A DNA stretch of 64,000 nucleotides from Vespula vulgaris (GCF_905475345.1 NC_066591.1:2402501-2466500); one strand, 5' to 3'; positions 13,223 to 27,045 are shown, counted from the first letter of the stretch. Notes: generated from the sequence alone by a model not told the origin. Translations and numbers: made by a program.

Positions 13223-14300
13223 CTCCTTCTTAATCTTGATGTCTGCGCCACGTTCGTTCAACGTTTTCGATGACTATCTGATGTTCGCTCTTCGTAAATT
13301 ACAATTATCGTTAGTCTCTCATCCGACAGGTGGAGTTCGTTATTTTTATATATCTTTTCTTTTGCATTCTTTTTTTTCTCTTTCACCCCTTTTAATTCGT
13401 TATCACTCGATCTTTTTTTTTTTCTTTTAAATTTCAATAACGTTCGACGTTCCTACGAATTATAAAACGTTCCACCAGTTTTATAAAGCGCAAAATTTTC
13501 TTGTATTCATACGTAAAGAAAACGCGTAGATATGTACACACATACACACACATGTATATATATATATATATATGTATCACCTATCTGTAAATACTTACAT
13601 ATATTTGAAGATCGATCGAGTTCGAAAACGAATCGAGATCGTTCGACCTCGTCGACGTGGATAAAGATCTGACCCTGCTTCCTTTGGCTCGTTCGAAGCT
13701 CACGCGCGACAAGATCGAAATGGATGACGGCCATGTTTTAACAATGATCACCGACTTCGAAGATTTACGATAACGTCGATTACTTCGCGAGTCCTTCATT
13801 CATCATATCCGTACAATGACGACTGTCATAGTCGCTGATGTTATTCGAAGTCAATAGAGTTTTTCGGTGACGTCTCGACCAACGAACGATCTGCATCGAC
13901 GACTCGATCGAGTAACGAAATTTGAAAGGGAATGGATACGTTGTTCTATCGTGAATGAAGGATACAACGTCTTTGCGAATGTCCTTTGCAATAAATTACG
14001 TCATGGGATAATTCTTGGAAAGAGACGAAGTTGTTTATATACGTTCATTCGTACGACGTATATATCTATAAATTATTTCGTGGAATTTGATAATGTAAAC
14101 ATACGACTGATCGATACACATGTATTTACTTACTTACTTACTTATTTATGTGCTTTGGTAACACAGTTTAGGTCACGTCGTTTGTATAGAACCGACGTAA
14201 ACATTTGTAACATTGGTTTGTACCTTTAGCGAAGAGTAAAAGGTCGAATCGTCAGTTCGTTTTAAACGCTTGTCTCGTTAACACGTATATCTGTATATGC

Positions 14301-14362
<62 letters not shown>
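14301..14362. repeat. (TA)19(TATG)6 compound microsatellite
   Basis: TA repeats pass directly into TATG units. Similar TA or TATG tracts are at 9007-9047, 23103-23142, 27756-27790, 42338-42372 and 55810-55852. Confidence 0.85.
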
Positions 14363-15635
14363 AAGTACTCACAATTTATCGTCTTCAAATATAAAACTAT
14401 ACGTCGTATATTATATTAGTTATATTACATCGAGCGTACTAAATCGGAATTGGCCTAAATCTTCATATTAATCGGAATATAATTTAGTAGTAAGAAGAGT
14501 GTAATCAATCAACTTGTAACAGCTAATAACCGTATAATTTATCCTCTATCTAGAATATCGATCATTAGTAAATCATAGAATCTTAAATAAAAAATCTATT
14601 CGCTAGGAACTTCGCCGTAGGTAAAAGTGAAGTGAAGTGAAGTGAAGTGAAAAAAAAACAAAGAAAAAAAAAAGAAACACAAATTTTTTAATCGTAGCCC
14701 GTTCTTGGACACTCGCGAGTCCAACTGAAAGAGAGTAACACGGTCACGGACGATGATCATGCTCGCAGCAATAACTCTTTCGCGCGTGCGTTGCGAGTTC
14801 CATCGCGAGTAAAAACGTTAGGAAGAAGTGCGATTTTACCGCAATTTCAAGAAAATGTTGCTATGAGAGGAAGTAAAAGAAGACGAATAATAATAATAAG
14901 TAGAAGAAGAAGAAGGAGAAGAAGAAGAAGTCACATCGTATCTTCTCTTGGTACGTACGGTGATTAAGCTCCTTTACCGTCCGTAATAGTTTACCGTAGA
15001 CGCCTGAGATGCCCGTGGGATTTATTCTCTCTCTCTCTCTCTCTTTCTCTTTCTCTCTCTCTTTCTCTCTCTTATTCTTTTTTCTTTCTTATTTTTCGTT
15101 TTCCTTTTTCTTTTTTGTTTTTTAAACCACCTCCATCTTTTTCTCTACGGCCACGGAGAGAATCGGCTAACGTGCTGCGACAAGAAGAAGCGAGGATGAA
15201 AGGGGATACTGAAAAACATAGGAAGACGACAGTAATCGCCTCTGATTATCGAAGCCACCGGCCATCCTTCGAGGACAACGACGAGCTCTCTCTTTCTCTC
15301 TCCTTCTCTTTCTCTTTCTTTCTCTTTCCTTCTCTTTTTTATATCCGTCTCTCTTCCTCTCTCACGATCTTGCCTCGCCAAGAGCGTATTATCAACGAGC
15401 GTGCACCGCTAACGCTAAAAAGCACCTATAACTCTTCTATCATCCGTGCTCTCTCACGCAACGGTCATCGATTTAATACAGCGATGAGAAACGGGAGAGA
15501 GAGAGGGGGGAGGGAGGGAGAGGGAGGGAGAAAGCGCGAGAAGCAATTCGTTCGATAATTATCGTCATCCATGACTCCGTATAAGTCTCTGCGGAAGGAA
15601 TTATTTGTTAATGCGTTCGTTCTCGATCTATCTAT

Positions 15636-15661
15636 CGATCGATCGATCGATCGATCGATCT
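15636..15661. repeat. (GATC)n tract
   Basis: Six or more units of the self-complementary word GATC following CTAT units. Confidence 0.8.
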
Positions 15662-18120
15662 CTAATGTGTTGTTTCTATCACGGATATCTACGATTTTCT
15701 CGATCTCGTTTCAATGTTAAATGTAGATATATCTTAGTGGCGAAATTTTTTTTTTTTTCATCTTCTTTTTTTTCTTATTTTTCTTCTTCTTCTTCTTCTT
15801 CTTCTTTTTCTGATTATTTCAATTTAAGAAAAAAAAAGAAAGAGGGAAAGATAAAAAATGACGAAAAGAGAAGAAGGCAACGTTAAATTCGAATAAAAAT
15901 TCGATCGACTATCGAAGGGGGTGTGACGTAAATTTCCGAAAGGATTTTGCGCGTCATCGTCTCGAAAAACGAGAGATCCATCAAAGTCAAGGCTCCACAG
16001 ATCGCTCGCCACAGAGAACAACCTTGGAAAATCTTTTTCGACGTTTACTTGCTCGCATTTGCGTATGAATCGTCACAGTGGATCGACGAGCAGAGAGCGT
16101 TTCGTGTTTCGTAACGTCTTAATCTTTCTAAAATCTTTTTTGGTCCTTCGTTTTGTGAGAGGGAGAAAATCAAAGGGACATGAGAAAGAGGGAGAGAGAG
16201 AGAGAGAGAGAGAGGAAAAAACAATGGGATAAAGAGAGAAAAATAGTGAGAGAGAGATAACAAATAATTTATTGTAACGAATACGAATAATAATAATAAT
16301 AATAAAAATAAAAATAAAAATAAAATAAAAAATAAAAATAAAAATAATAATAATAATAATAATACATAAAACTAACAAAAAGAGAAATATATAAAATAAA
16401 TCTCTCTATATCTTTCTTTCCCTCTCTCTCTCTCTCTCTCTTTAATAATCCGAATACCTTTAATTATTATGAAAACGTACGAACTTGGAAATATCGAAAC
16501 AATTTATGAACTTTATTTACATTTAGTAATTTATGATATAATTTTTTTTTTATTTTTCTTAATAATACTTGAAAGAGAAAAAGAACGATATAGTGGTCAG
16601 CGCAGTTCATGTTTCTTTTTCGAGTCTTGGAAGGAACGTAAGAAGATGGAAAGGACTTTGAACGTTCCCTAATATATGCATGGAAGCCGATACACAGCAG
16701 CATTGACAGTTTTTGCCTGATGTCATTATGACGGGCGACGGCACAAAAGACCGCCGTCGACGAGGCAACCATCCGTAACGACCGACGACGAACAGGTACC
16801 GAAAGAGTTGGACACGTGAACGAGAGAGAACGGACGGACGAACGTCGTCGTTGTATGTCGAGTTTCTTTCTTTTTTCCTTTTTTTCTCCTTTGTCTTTTT
16901 TTTTTTTGCAAGATATGCAACGCTATTACCCAATGGCGTCAATTTTGTTCTTTTTTCCTTCCTTCATCTTTTTTTTAGATATTAAAAACAATTACGTGTA
17001 TATTTCACGAAATATTTTAATCGTCAGAGATCGTTGAAAAGTTTGATCCACGTTATTAACGTAAAATACGTCGAGTGATAATTAATCGATGTTTTTAACC
17101 AATTATTTTCTTACCTGTTACACGATAATTTATTAATTCAATCTTGTGAATATAGATATAGATTACATGGTTGATATTAATATTTATGTTAATGACATTT
17201 ACTGATACAACAACAAAGTTTATACGTACGCATGTTAATCGTTCTGTAATATTTAGAAAGATAAGGTAAGCGTAAGAAAAAAGCGACGCCTATGTTGTTA
17301 TCAGGTAGTCGGTATCATCGGGCACGATCAAGGGCAACACGTCCTTTTCTTCCCTTTGTCTTATGTGCGTTCGACCAAATTAATCCGAAGAATACTGAAC
17401 ATTCTATATATATGTGTGTGTGTGTGTGTGTTTGTATGTGTGTATATACGCTTGTATTCATTCAGACGTTCAGAAGCGACCGTGCGTGTCCGTTTGCGTT
17501 CATTCGTCCGATTCTGCGGGCAAGATCGAAACGAAAAACAAAACAAACGAGAGTCACTAAAGGAGAAGCACGTGCTGATTCAGACATGTTGACGTTCCGA
17601 TACCTGTATTCGAACAACGCTTCTGTTTCTCTCCGAATTCGTTCTTTTTTCCTCTTTTTTCTTTTTTTTTCCTCATTCTATAGCTCGTTAGTAATTTTTT
17701 TTTTTTACTATCGATCGTGGTCAATAACATAAAAGGATTTTATTCTATTAATTATTTCTCTTATTGTTTTTCAGGAAAATACAACGCACATTTGTTTATT
17801 ATATAAATATAAATATATATATATATGAGAGAATTATTATTCGAGTATTTCGTTACGTTTTTAATATATCGTTTGATACAATAAACGTTGTAAAAAAAAA
17901 AAGAGAGAGAAAAAAAAGGAAATTTAGCTAAAATTCTTAATTTAAAGAATATCAGTACTGTACGTTTAGATGATTTACCTTGCTAATCTTCAGAAAGGAA
18001 AAAGAAGAAAAAGAAAAAGCAAGAGGTAAGAAAAAAAAAGGAAAGATAATTTCTTAGATGTCGAATGAAGTCGAAAGTCGATTTTCTCGGTCGTCGTGTG
18101 ATCGTCGTGAGAGGGTAATA

Positions 18121-18345
18121 AAGTAACCGGTAGTTAAGGGTCTCCGGCTGGTGGTAGTCCGTTAAAGCATAATCGCTTATCGGAGTCATGCGACCGTCGA
18201 ACCAGCAGTTTCCAAGTTTTACCAAACTGCCAGGGATATTGCAAGGTAGTCGGTGAAAAGGGACGAAGGGACGGTTTAAGCCGCGACGATCGGTCCCAAG
18301 GAGCGTACGATGCGCAAATGAGTGAGAATGAAAGAGCAAGAGAGG

Positions 18346-18395
<50 letters not shown>

Positions 18396-20446
18396 GATCG
18401 TAGATTCACCATGGAGTAACACCTTGGGCGTCGCGTGATACCGGTAATTACACAAAAATACCTCCTCGGCCCTGCTATGTTCTCGCTTTAGCTTAGCTCA
18501 ACAAAACGCCTTACCAATTGCCCGTTATACGCGGCTATCGTGCGAATAAACGTCGCCCTCCGTTTCACCCACTTACTTTACTAAACACCCCGAATATGAC
18601 GAGCTCTATCCACGCAGAGTCGAACCTTTCTGGGTGTGAAAATCTCGTGTGATTCGTTCGGATATAGGAATCGAATGGATGTGACCTTAAAATTGTTAAA
18701 GTAGAACGTCTGTGTGCGATGAGCGCGTTTGTGCGATCTTTATGATGGACTTTAAATATTACGATAGAGTTATGATAGAGTTAGATTACGAAGATAATGA
18801 TCGTTCTGATCCGAATCGGAATATAAAAAATAATTAGAATAGTTTCAATCATTGTTTAATAATTTCAAGTTGTCCGTTCAATTGTGAAGAAATAATAATA
18901 CGAATAGTTTAAGTTTGCGACAATACGTCTTCGAATGACTATAAATGAATTCGATTGGAGACACGACGAGTACCTTGTTTGTTCGATTTAGAGATTTTGA
19001 AGAATTTAAGACAGACGCTTAAAGAAAGTTGAAGTAATCCTCGTTGATCTTAATCCAAGTTAGAAAAATGATACGTGACATTTGAAAGTAAAAGTGGACC
19101 CTTTATTCGACAAAGACGCTCGAAGAAAGTATCGAAGGGATAACTCGTTGAGTTTTCGATATATCTCTCTTTGGTGTTCGACCTTCGATCTTGTTCGACC
19201 AGGTACAACCTGCTGGTATCTATTATAAAGTCGTTACGACACGGTATCGAGGTATCGATATACGGACAAGCGAAGCCGTTCGCGTAGATATCGATCTAAG
19301 CCTGTGCCAAGTCGATATCTATAGCTAGGTTGGTAAGTACGTAGGTATAGTAGTTACTATACTATCGAGCAAACCTTCCTCCAAACATTTATAGTTCGAA
19401 TCGTGTAATAGACGATTCCGACTGTATCGTGGCGAGCAATGCAAATTAATCGTCTCGTTATTATCTCCGCGATCGCTTCGAGCTGTGCAATCGGTCACGT
19501 ATGCGAGTACGTTGCATTTATTTTTGTTGGTCGTGAAGAACAAAACCTATCTTTCGCTTTTCTTTTCATTTTCTTCTTCCTTTTACCGCGCAAGATAATT
19601 TTTTCTTTATTATATTTCATATCGTTAAAGAGGCGAGACATATCGATCGATCCATAACGTCAAAAGTGTCGTACATACATCTATTTTTTTTTTATCTCGA
19701 TATTAACGATGCATCGTTAAATCCGATTAATCGATCATTTATTTGTCCCGATGAATTCATCTCTTAACGTAGTAGAGACGTAGCATCGATGATTGAATAT
19801 CAAAAAAAATTTCTTCGAATTCAAATCAGTACGGCCTTTACGCTCGTTCCCAGCGTATCTCATTGTTTTCTATCGGGAGAAGAAATAAAAAATTGGAATA
19901 TCGATAATCGATCATTCTAATACAATGAACCTTCTTAAACCTCCTCCGATGTTTCCCACAGCTTTCGTATTCTTCGTTCGTTATATTTTTCTTTTTGTTA
20001 CGTTTGTTAATTCTCGTAACGTTTGTTAATTCTAACGAGACGTTCAGCTATTAAAATTTTCTCAGAAGGCAATTATCTGCGTGTATTTCTCTGCACTTCG
20101 ATATTCTTTACTTTTTTTTTTTTTTTTTAATATGTCAGAGGAGATTCCATACGGTCCATACGGTAACATATAAATGTCGATCGAACGAGTTTTGGTCGAA
20201 GCAAAGCAACTTATGGTATAGTCGGTGAGGTTCGATCGTGCACCGAGAGAAGAGAACGTATGCAACTTTATTAAGCCAAGGAACGTACCTTCTTACCTTC
20301 CTTGTCTTACTCCTCCGGCACTTATCTCGCGTTTCGTCCGGGGATTGATATGCCAATTAAGCTGTAGCTCCGGGCATAGGAGGCAAGAGCCACGCGCGTC
20401 CGCTCTTGGGATGTTAATTCTTGTATCATCGAGCCGACCGCTCTCG
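18121..20446. other. Islands separated by AT-rich DNA
   Basis: GC-richer, repeat-poor islands at 18120-18330, 18410-18620 and 20215-20446 border a GA tract (18349-18391). Between them is ordinary AT-rich DNA rich in tcga words, including ATGCAAATTAAT at 19439-19450. No coding exon is supported. Confidence 0.5.
19439..19450 (+). promoter_or_regulatory. Octamer plus homeodomain word ATGCAAATTAAT
   Basis: Second copy of the extended POU/homeodomain word, in AT-rich DNA 750 bp before the GC-richer island at 20.2 kb. Confidence 0.35.
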
Positions 20447-21110
20447 AACCGTTGGAAAGCGGTCGTTACACTCCTACTCGTATTTTCTCTATTGCCATTA
20501 CGATGAATATAATCCTCGAGAATATTCCGAGTTAACGATATTATTCCCTCGGTTCGTCGATATTCATGTTAAAAGTGTCTATGTAATATGATTATATAGT
20601 AATACCGAGCTTTGATTAAAAAATTTCTTAAATAGATATATATGAACCGGTCATTATGAAAGTGATCCAAGTCAACCGTTGAATAGCGGTCGTTACACTT
20701 CTTACACGTATTTTCTCTATTGCCAGGACGATGAATATAATCTCGCGAATCCACCGAGTTAACGATATTATTCCCTCGGTTCGTCGATATTCGCGTTAAA
20801 ATTGGTCTAGGTGATATGATCAGCTATTAGTAATAACCTTTGATTTGAAAAATTTCTTAAATAGATGTATATAAACCGGTCATTATGAAAGTGGTCCAAG
20901 TCAATCGTTGAATAGCGGTCGTTACATTTCTTACTCGTATTTCCTCTACAGGCTCGGCTCGATGAATATAATCTCGCGAATATATCGAGTTAACGATATT
21001 ATTCCTCGATTAGTCGATATTTACGTTGAAAGTGTCTACATAATAGGATTCCTAATACTAATCGTTAGATTAGAAATTTTGGTAAATTTCTGATTATGAA
21101 AACGATCTAA
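20447..21110. repeat. Tandem repeat, about 228-bp unit, 2.9 copies
   Basis: Units start at 20447, 20674 and 20903, each opening with aaccgttg or a close variant followed by agcggtcgttaca. Shared blocks include gagttaacgatattattcc, gtcgatatt and ccggtcattatgaaagtg. Copies differ by scattered substitutions and small indels; the third is degraded after about 21040. The first copy starts abruptly at the edge of a GC-richer island. No open frame runs through the units. Confidence 0.8.
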
Positions 21111-23100
21111 AAATCATTTCAAACGTCAACGGAGATATATTTTCTCCGACACGTCGTTCATAAAATTTTCGATTAAATAAAAGAGAATTACTTTTCACGA
21201 ATAAATAATATTTACTTTTTGGATAATTCAAATCCAGATATCGAGATATATTTCGAACGAATAATATATAAGTCTAAACGTTTTCTATATCGTTCTGAGA
21301 TTGAAATAAAATTCGAAATGTATATCAGTAACATATACCGAATTAAAAAAAAACAATGATGGATATCTACGTGTTATTTTTTTCCTTTCTTTCTTCTCGA
21401 AAATAATTTTCTCTCGGTCGAAGTCTTAGAAATAAAATTTGTAACGTCGACGTTTTCCTCGAACGAATCCGAGTGTCCTTGTTCGGTGACTTTTTGTTCG
21501 TGGATCTTCCTGCATCTCTGGCTTTATGATTCGCAAGGTAGCCCGGTGGAGACGAGAAGGCAGAGAAAAATATCCAAGATGAAATCGGTGAGGTTGAAAA
21601 TGCATGACAAATAACGCCGGTTGTCCACCCTGGGAATGAAACAAAACCTATGCGAAAGACAGCGAGCCGCTTTGTTCCCATTGTGGTTCTTGGCCGGTGT
21701 CGCTTCAAGGTAGCCGTTGCATTCAGTCGAGCGCGCGGTGTCGGGTCGCCATCAGATGACGCTTGATAAAGGAAGGACAAATTGGTACCACCCGAACGAC
21801 TGCCGTTCTTCATGGAAGATCCGAGCTTGATAACGATTCGGTGTCGATAAACGTGCCGCACGGTGTAATGCACACCTTTTGCGATTTCGTACACGTAAGA
21901 GTCGTCTAGATATTTTCGTTCTCTTCTTGAAAGCAGATTTTACGAATTTTTTTTTCTCTCTCTTTCTGTTCTTTTTTCTTTTTTGTTTCTTTTCATTAAA
22001 TTCACCCGTACATTCCGAAACTTTCAAATACTTTTTGCATTGGCGTAAGGATACCGAAGACGTAATGTAATAATTCTTTCGAAAGAAAAACAATTCCACG
22101 TACTATCAAGAATCTATAATTCACGTTGGACGACTAGGAGATCGTTGAAATTTGTAGTTTTATTAAAGAGAAATAAGAAGGATCAAAGGAAAAAAAAGAA
22201 GAGGAATAACGCTTGCAACTTCGTAAATAACTTACGTTAGATACAATTAGGTCATAATGAAGAGAAAATAGAGTAAAAAAAAAAAACAAAATAAAAAACG
22301 AAGAGAGAGTCGTAAATATTATCGTGCAGTGTATGAACTACGGTCGATCGGGTAGCGATTCGATGAGAAAAGGAAAAGAAAAGAAAAGAAAAGATAAGAA
22401 AAAAGAAGAAAGAAAAAGAAAAGAAAGAAAAACAGATCTCACCGAGTTCACTATCTTACGCGATACACATCCCTAAACGAGGGTGGACAAGCAAGGAGAA
22501 AGTCTTCCGACGACGGAGAAGAAGAATCTTCCGCGTGATTTCCTCGGAGATGGTCACGGGATGAAGAAAGAAGGAGGGATAGAGGGGGGTTATAGAAGGG
22601 GGGGGGGCAAGGGGGGCGCGGAAAGGATATCCGACGAAAGTTATGGACCGAAGGAAAAGAGGCGGCGACATCAAACGATTCCGTTCAAATGACTTCGTGC
22701 CAACTACTTACGATTTACTTAAAGATTCTCAAAAGACAGAGAGAGAGGAAGGTTGAGTTATTCGCGAAATGTACGTAATCGTTGTTATTAATTCAAAACG
22801 AAGCGATTTACATCGGCGAGCCTTGGCTTTCCGCAAGATATTCGATTAAAGGAATACAAATTAATCGAAAATCTTGTTTGGTGATTCGTCCTGTCGTGTT
22901 GTTGCTTTGATCGAAACATCGTTGAACAAATGCGACTTGATAATTGATAGATAACGAAAAAGAGAGAGAGAGAGAGAGAGAGAAAGAGTTGTAGTCGTGT
23001 CTCATGATTGACTGCGATGACATTAACAGTTATTAAATCAAGATAACCACTCGGGACAACAACAGACGAGACGCTGTAATGGCGGCCATGAGTTTCGTAG

Positions 23101-23147
<47 letters not shown>

Positions 23148-24056
23148 GTAGTTGTGTGTGGCGTGACAAAGAGAGGAAGATGCGAACGTGTAGATCTCTA
23201 GTGTTCGTTCAATCACGAGGTACATGGGATCGACGAGCCGCCTCCACTGACTTCGGTCAAGACAGTGGCGTAATCCGTTCTTCTCTTCGTCAATCTTGCT
23301 CTCTCTCTCTCTTTCTCTTTTTCTTTCTTTCTCTCTCTTCATTATATTATCGTTCACGAACATTTACTGTAAAGTTAATCTCTCAATTTTTTTTCCTTTT
23401 TTTTTTTTTTTAACGATGAGCGACACTAAGACATCTTTTTTATTTATACGTAATCATAATCATCGACATTATCATCGATCGTATGACGTTTAGTTATGAG
23501 TAAGATGGATTTTTATTTCTTCTCTTTTCTTGCGTCTTTTTCTGTTGATTATTATTACTATTATTACTATTATTATTATTAACTATTATTGTAAGATTTT
23601 ACATTTTTCATGTCAATCATAGATAAAGGAAAAAAATAATAGAGGAATGGTAAATGGATAATTTTGTTAGGTATATCGTTTCGTTTAATTTAGTCGAATG
23701 ACGGTTATCGGTGGGTGCGGTTTACCACGAAGAAAAGTGGAAAGTTTCGAAGAAAGGATGTCTCGGTTAGCCAGGAAGGACACTCGCAAAGTAAGGCTCC
23801 TTCCTTCCTATGGCCGTCGAGTGGTGCGATGGACGAGGTGGGAAAGGGGGAAAGGCGGTGACTAATGAACCGTGTTCTCAGGTGCTTTATGCGGTCAGCC
23901 AGGCAGTCCCGTTTTAGTAAATTACAACCATTACGAGTACTTGCTTTCGCCTGGCGCGATCGTCCAGGTAGTGTCCATCCCCGCTGCAATTTTCGTTAAA
24001 TTAAACGCGCCGAATCAATTACTCGCGGCCGGCGTGTTGTAACTCGGCGATGTTCA
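21111..24056. other. Noncoding, with G-run and island
   Basis: An open frame on minus (21367-21894, 175 codons) has no splice support and no recognisable domain. A 10-base G run (22598-22607) sits near other G runs. TA tract at 23103-23142; a repeat-poor island at 23700-24056 precedes the GAC tract. Confidence 0.5.
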
Positions 24057-24060
24057 AGAA

Positions 24061-24062
24061 CA

Positions 24063-24096
<34 letters not shown>

Positions 24097-24149
24097 CGAA
24101 GAGGAGGATGACGAAGACGACGACAACGACGACGACGACGAGGACGAGC
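24061..24149. repeat. (GAC/GAT/GAA)n trinucleotide tract
   Basis: GAC-rich repeat that yields an artificial Asp/Glu run on plus, from an ATG at 24049 to a TGA at 24150. A related GAC/TAC tract lies at 52862-52932. Confidence 0.85.
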
Positions 24150-24559
24150 GATGATAGCGGTTAATGGAAAATTGCAAAGCTGTCACTACGACACATTATC
24201 ATCATCGTGTACGTTTATACGCTCAAATACAATAATCCATAACTACATTCGAATTTATTGACACATTGAAATTATTGACAGTCTTTGTCGTAAAAAAAAA
24301 GAAAAGAAGAAGAAAAGAAAATTTGACGAACCATTAAGAATCAATTGTCGAGTCGAGTAGTCGGGATTCATCTTGAATTCGGCCGATCTTACATACGATT
24401 ACTTCGTTGTTTGAAATAAGATAGAAAAGAAAAGGAGGAAAAGTTTCGTAAGGATCGATAATTAAGACGGGACGATAAATGTGGTGATGAACGATTATTA
24501 ATTAATTATCCGTCCAATTAATGACGTGTTGCGTTACGTATTCGTATAATTTTTTTCTA

Positions 24560-24599
<40 letters not shown>

Positions 24600-24604
<5 letters not shown>

Positions 24605-25060
24605 TCCCAGATGAAATAAAGAAAATGGGATATTCTGATCTTGGAAATCGAGAGAGGAATCTCGGTTTATCGTCGGACCTCGTCGAGGTCGCGAGAGTAC
24701 ACGCGAGGAGAGTAGGTACGTCGTGGCTCGACAACCGTGACGGATGAGCGGGAACGCGGGTCAAGGAGCGATACGCCTTTTAAGGATGGCGACGCCTGTC
24801 TCAGGACGAATTTTCTGTCGGGAGTCAACGTCCACGTTATAAGAGATGAAACTTACGCCTTTACCGGTTTGCCGGATCGACTGGTTGGCCGGCGTCGATC
24901 AAACGATTTCTTTAGTGTGGGGGCCACGGTATTTGATCGATGTCTCGACGAGTTTTGCGAGCGGACTCTCCCGATCGAGCATTTTTCAACGAGCGAGATC
25001 TCTGGATCTCGATTATTAAAGGGAATTAAACATTCGCGGAAATATCTCTGATAGATTTGA
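24600..25060. other. Repeat-poor island, open on both strands
   Basis: About 450 bp with few stops in several frames. On minus, 25047-24857 is bounded by a strong acceptor (aaatctatcag) and donor (AGGC|GTAAGT) with 63 open codons. On plus, 24737-25051 is open for 104 codons. CpG-rich composition lowers stop density here, so neither is established as coding. Confidence 0.4.
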
Positions 25061-25590
25061 CGTGAAAAAAAAAGAAAACAGAAATTTCTTTCATTTTTCA
25101 TTTCATATATATAAGTGTGAAATTCGTTATAGGTATTTCGACATTTTAGAAAATATTTTCCATTCGATTCGATTTGAAGTTACGTTTATTTCATCACATT
25201 GATTAAATTTACATTGCAGATTCGTATAGTAGAGTATGCATGCTTTGCCCTTACGTGTACGTATATATTTTTTTTTCCTTCTTTTTTTTCTTTCTTTTTT
25301 ATAAGAGTCATCCTTTATAAAGCTGATACGAAATGGTCATGATCGGGAATCATTTGTATCGTTCTTTAAGCTCATTAAAAATACGTATTTTCTCTTTTCT
25401 TTACATTTTTCTTTCTTTCTCTTTTTTAAACCGTATACGAGATACACGAGCAAAGAGAGAGGAGCTTCTTGAGTAACCGAGGTTCGTTCGAGCTTATCAT
25501 CGAAATAATGTCGTAGCATCGGCATGCGTCTCGGTTCTTGAGTCGAGATCAGTCATTCGAGAGTCGAGAGAAGTCGTTTCTCGCGATCGC

Positions 25591-25642
<52 letters not shown>

Positions 25643-25958
25643 CTTCTCTCTTTAATACCGAAGTAAGCGACCGACGGTACGCTCGAACTCGAAGCGCACG
25701 AGTACGTTGCACGGGCTTCGTGGATCTCGATCGATTTGTTTCTAGTATACGTCGACATTGTATTGCGCGAGTCATCTCTCTCGTTTCTTGCCTCTTCAAC
25801 TCTCCGCGCTTGATTAATCGCGCTACGCTCTGGAGCCACGTCGTGTAACGCCCTTTTCATCTTGTTTCTTCCTATTGGTCGCGTTGAAAATCGAACAATA
25901 TCGAATCGTTACTATCCTAGAGAGTACTCGTGAAATTTTCTATAATTTTTGATTCCTA

Positions 25959-26005
<47 letters not shown>

Positions 26006-26209
26006 ATTCCTTTTTTTCTTTAACAAATATTTCTTTCAGCGATACAAGTTAGATTGGAAATTAAAAAAAGTATATAAATCTTCTAGACATCGGATATATG
26101 AAATTGATCTAGACGAAGGAAGTCTAATCATTTATTTCACATTCATCTTGCGACATTTATCTTTGCAATATCTTTCCTCGCAAAAAACCTCTTCCTCACT
26201 CCCTCTCCC

Positions 26210-26252
<43 letters not shown>

Positions 26253-26912
26253 ATTATTTCGTAGCACCGTCGTAATTTCATCGATCTCATTTGTCTCGAG
26301 TTCCTGCACCTTTTCTTTCGATTTAACAACATATTTACCAGCGATGATTGGTCCCTATTACTAGCGTCTCATAGATATTATCTCGTTATTACGTACGGTA
26401 GTAGCCGGTAAATGGCGGTAATTTTTAGTTTCTCTCTCTCTCTCTCTCTCCCTCCCTCCCCCTGCTACTCTCCGCCCCTTTTCCCTCCCTTCGCTTCTTT
26501 ACAATATTATCGTGCAAATCAGAATTTTCACTGACGATTCGAGCAGGTACATACCCATATATATATATAATATTTATACACATATATTTATATATATATA
26601 ATGTATATAATAATATATATAATATATATGTAATACACACATATACAGACACATATATATTATGCGTGGAAACAGCAGTTCTGGAAGAAGGAACGGTAGC
26701 AGCCGCCCATGTTCTTTCACGATTTCACTGGCGGTTGCACGTAGCCTCCATCTATTTACATTCCCCCGGTGAAGAGAGTTGGCCGATCGTACGATGATGA
26801 TGCACACGCGTGTGTGGAAGCAAAAGGACGCTTCGCAAATAGCCACGCTGAACTGTAACTTTCTCGAGCGTTAGCGTCCATACGAGAAAGAGAGAGAGAG
26901 AGAGAGAGTAAG

Positions 26913-26949
<37 letters not shown>

Positions 26950-26993
26950 AGTTCTCGAGAGCAGCTGGACGATCGCCTTTCACGAACGTCCAC

Positions 26994-27045
<52 letters not shown>

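Larger units (their letters stand above)
9471..18120. other. Noncoding, simple-sequence rich
   Basis: TC and GA tracts, ATT units (10193-10230), a repeat-poor stretch (10640-10985), TA/TATG (14301-14362), TTC (15782-15805), AAT/AAAAT (16284-16365) and TG (17410-17432). The open frame at 13867-14229 (plus, 120 codons) is of a length expected by chance. Weak exon candidates at 13590-13733 and 17115-17243 (minus) are discussed in findings. Confidence 0.55.

Noticed and set aside
13867..14229. 120-codon plus-strand open frame without repeats
   Set aside because: For about 38% GC, a few frames of this length are expected by chance in 128 kb of strand; no domain or splice support.
21367..21894. 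175-codon minus-strand open frame
   Set aside because: Lies in CpG-rich sequence where stop codons are scarce, has no protein-like domain, and two overlapping frames are also open.
24049..24152. Acidic mini-ORF of about 34 residues (poly-Asp/Glu)
   Set aside because: Entirely a GAC/GAA trinucleotide repeat.
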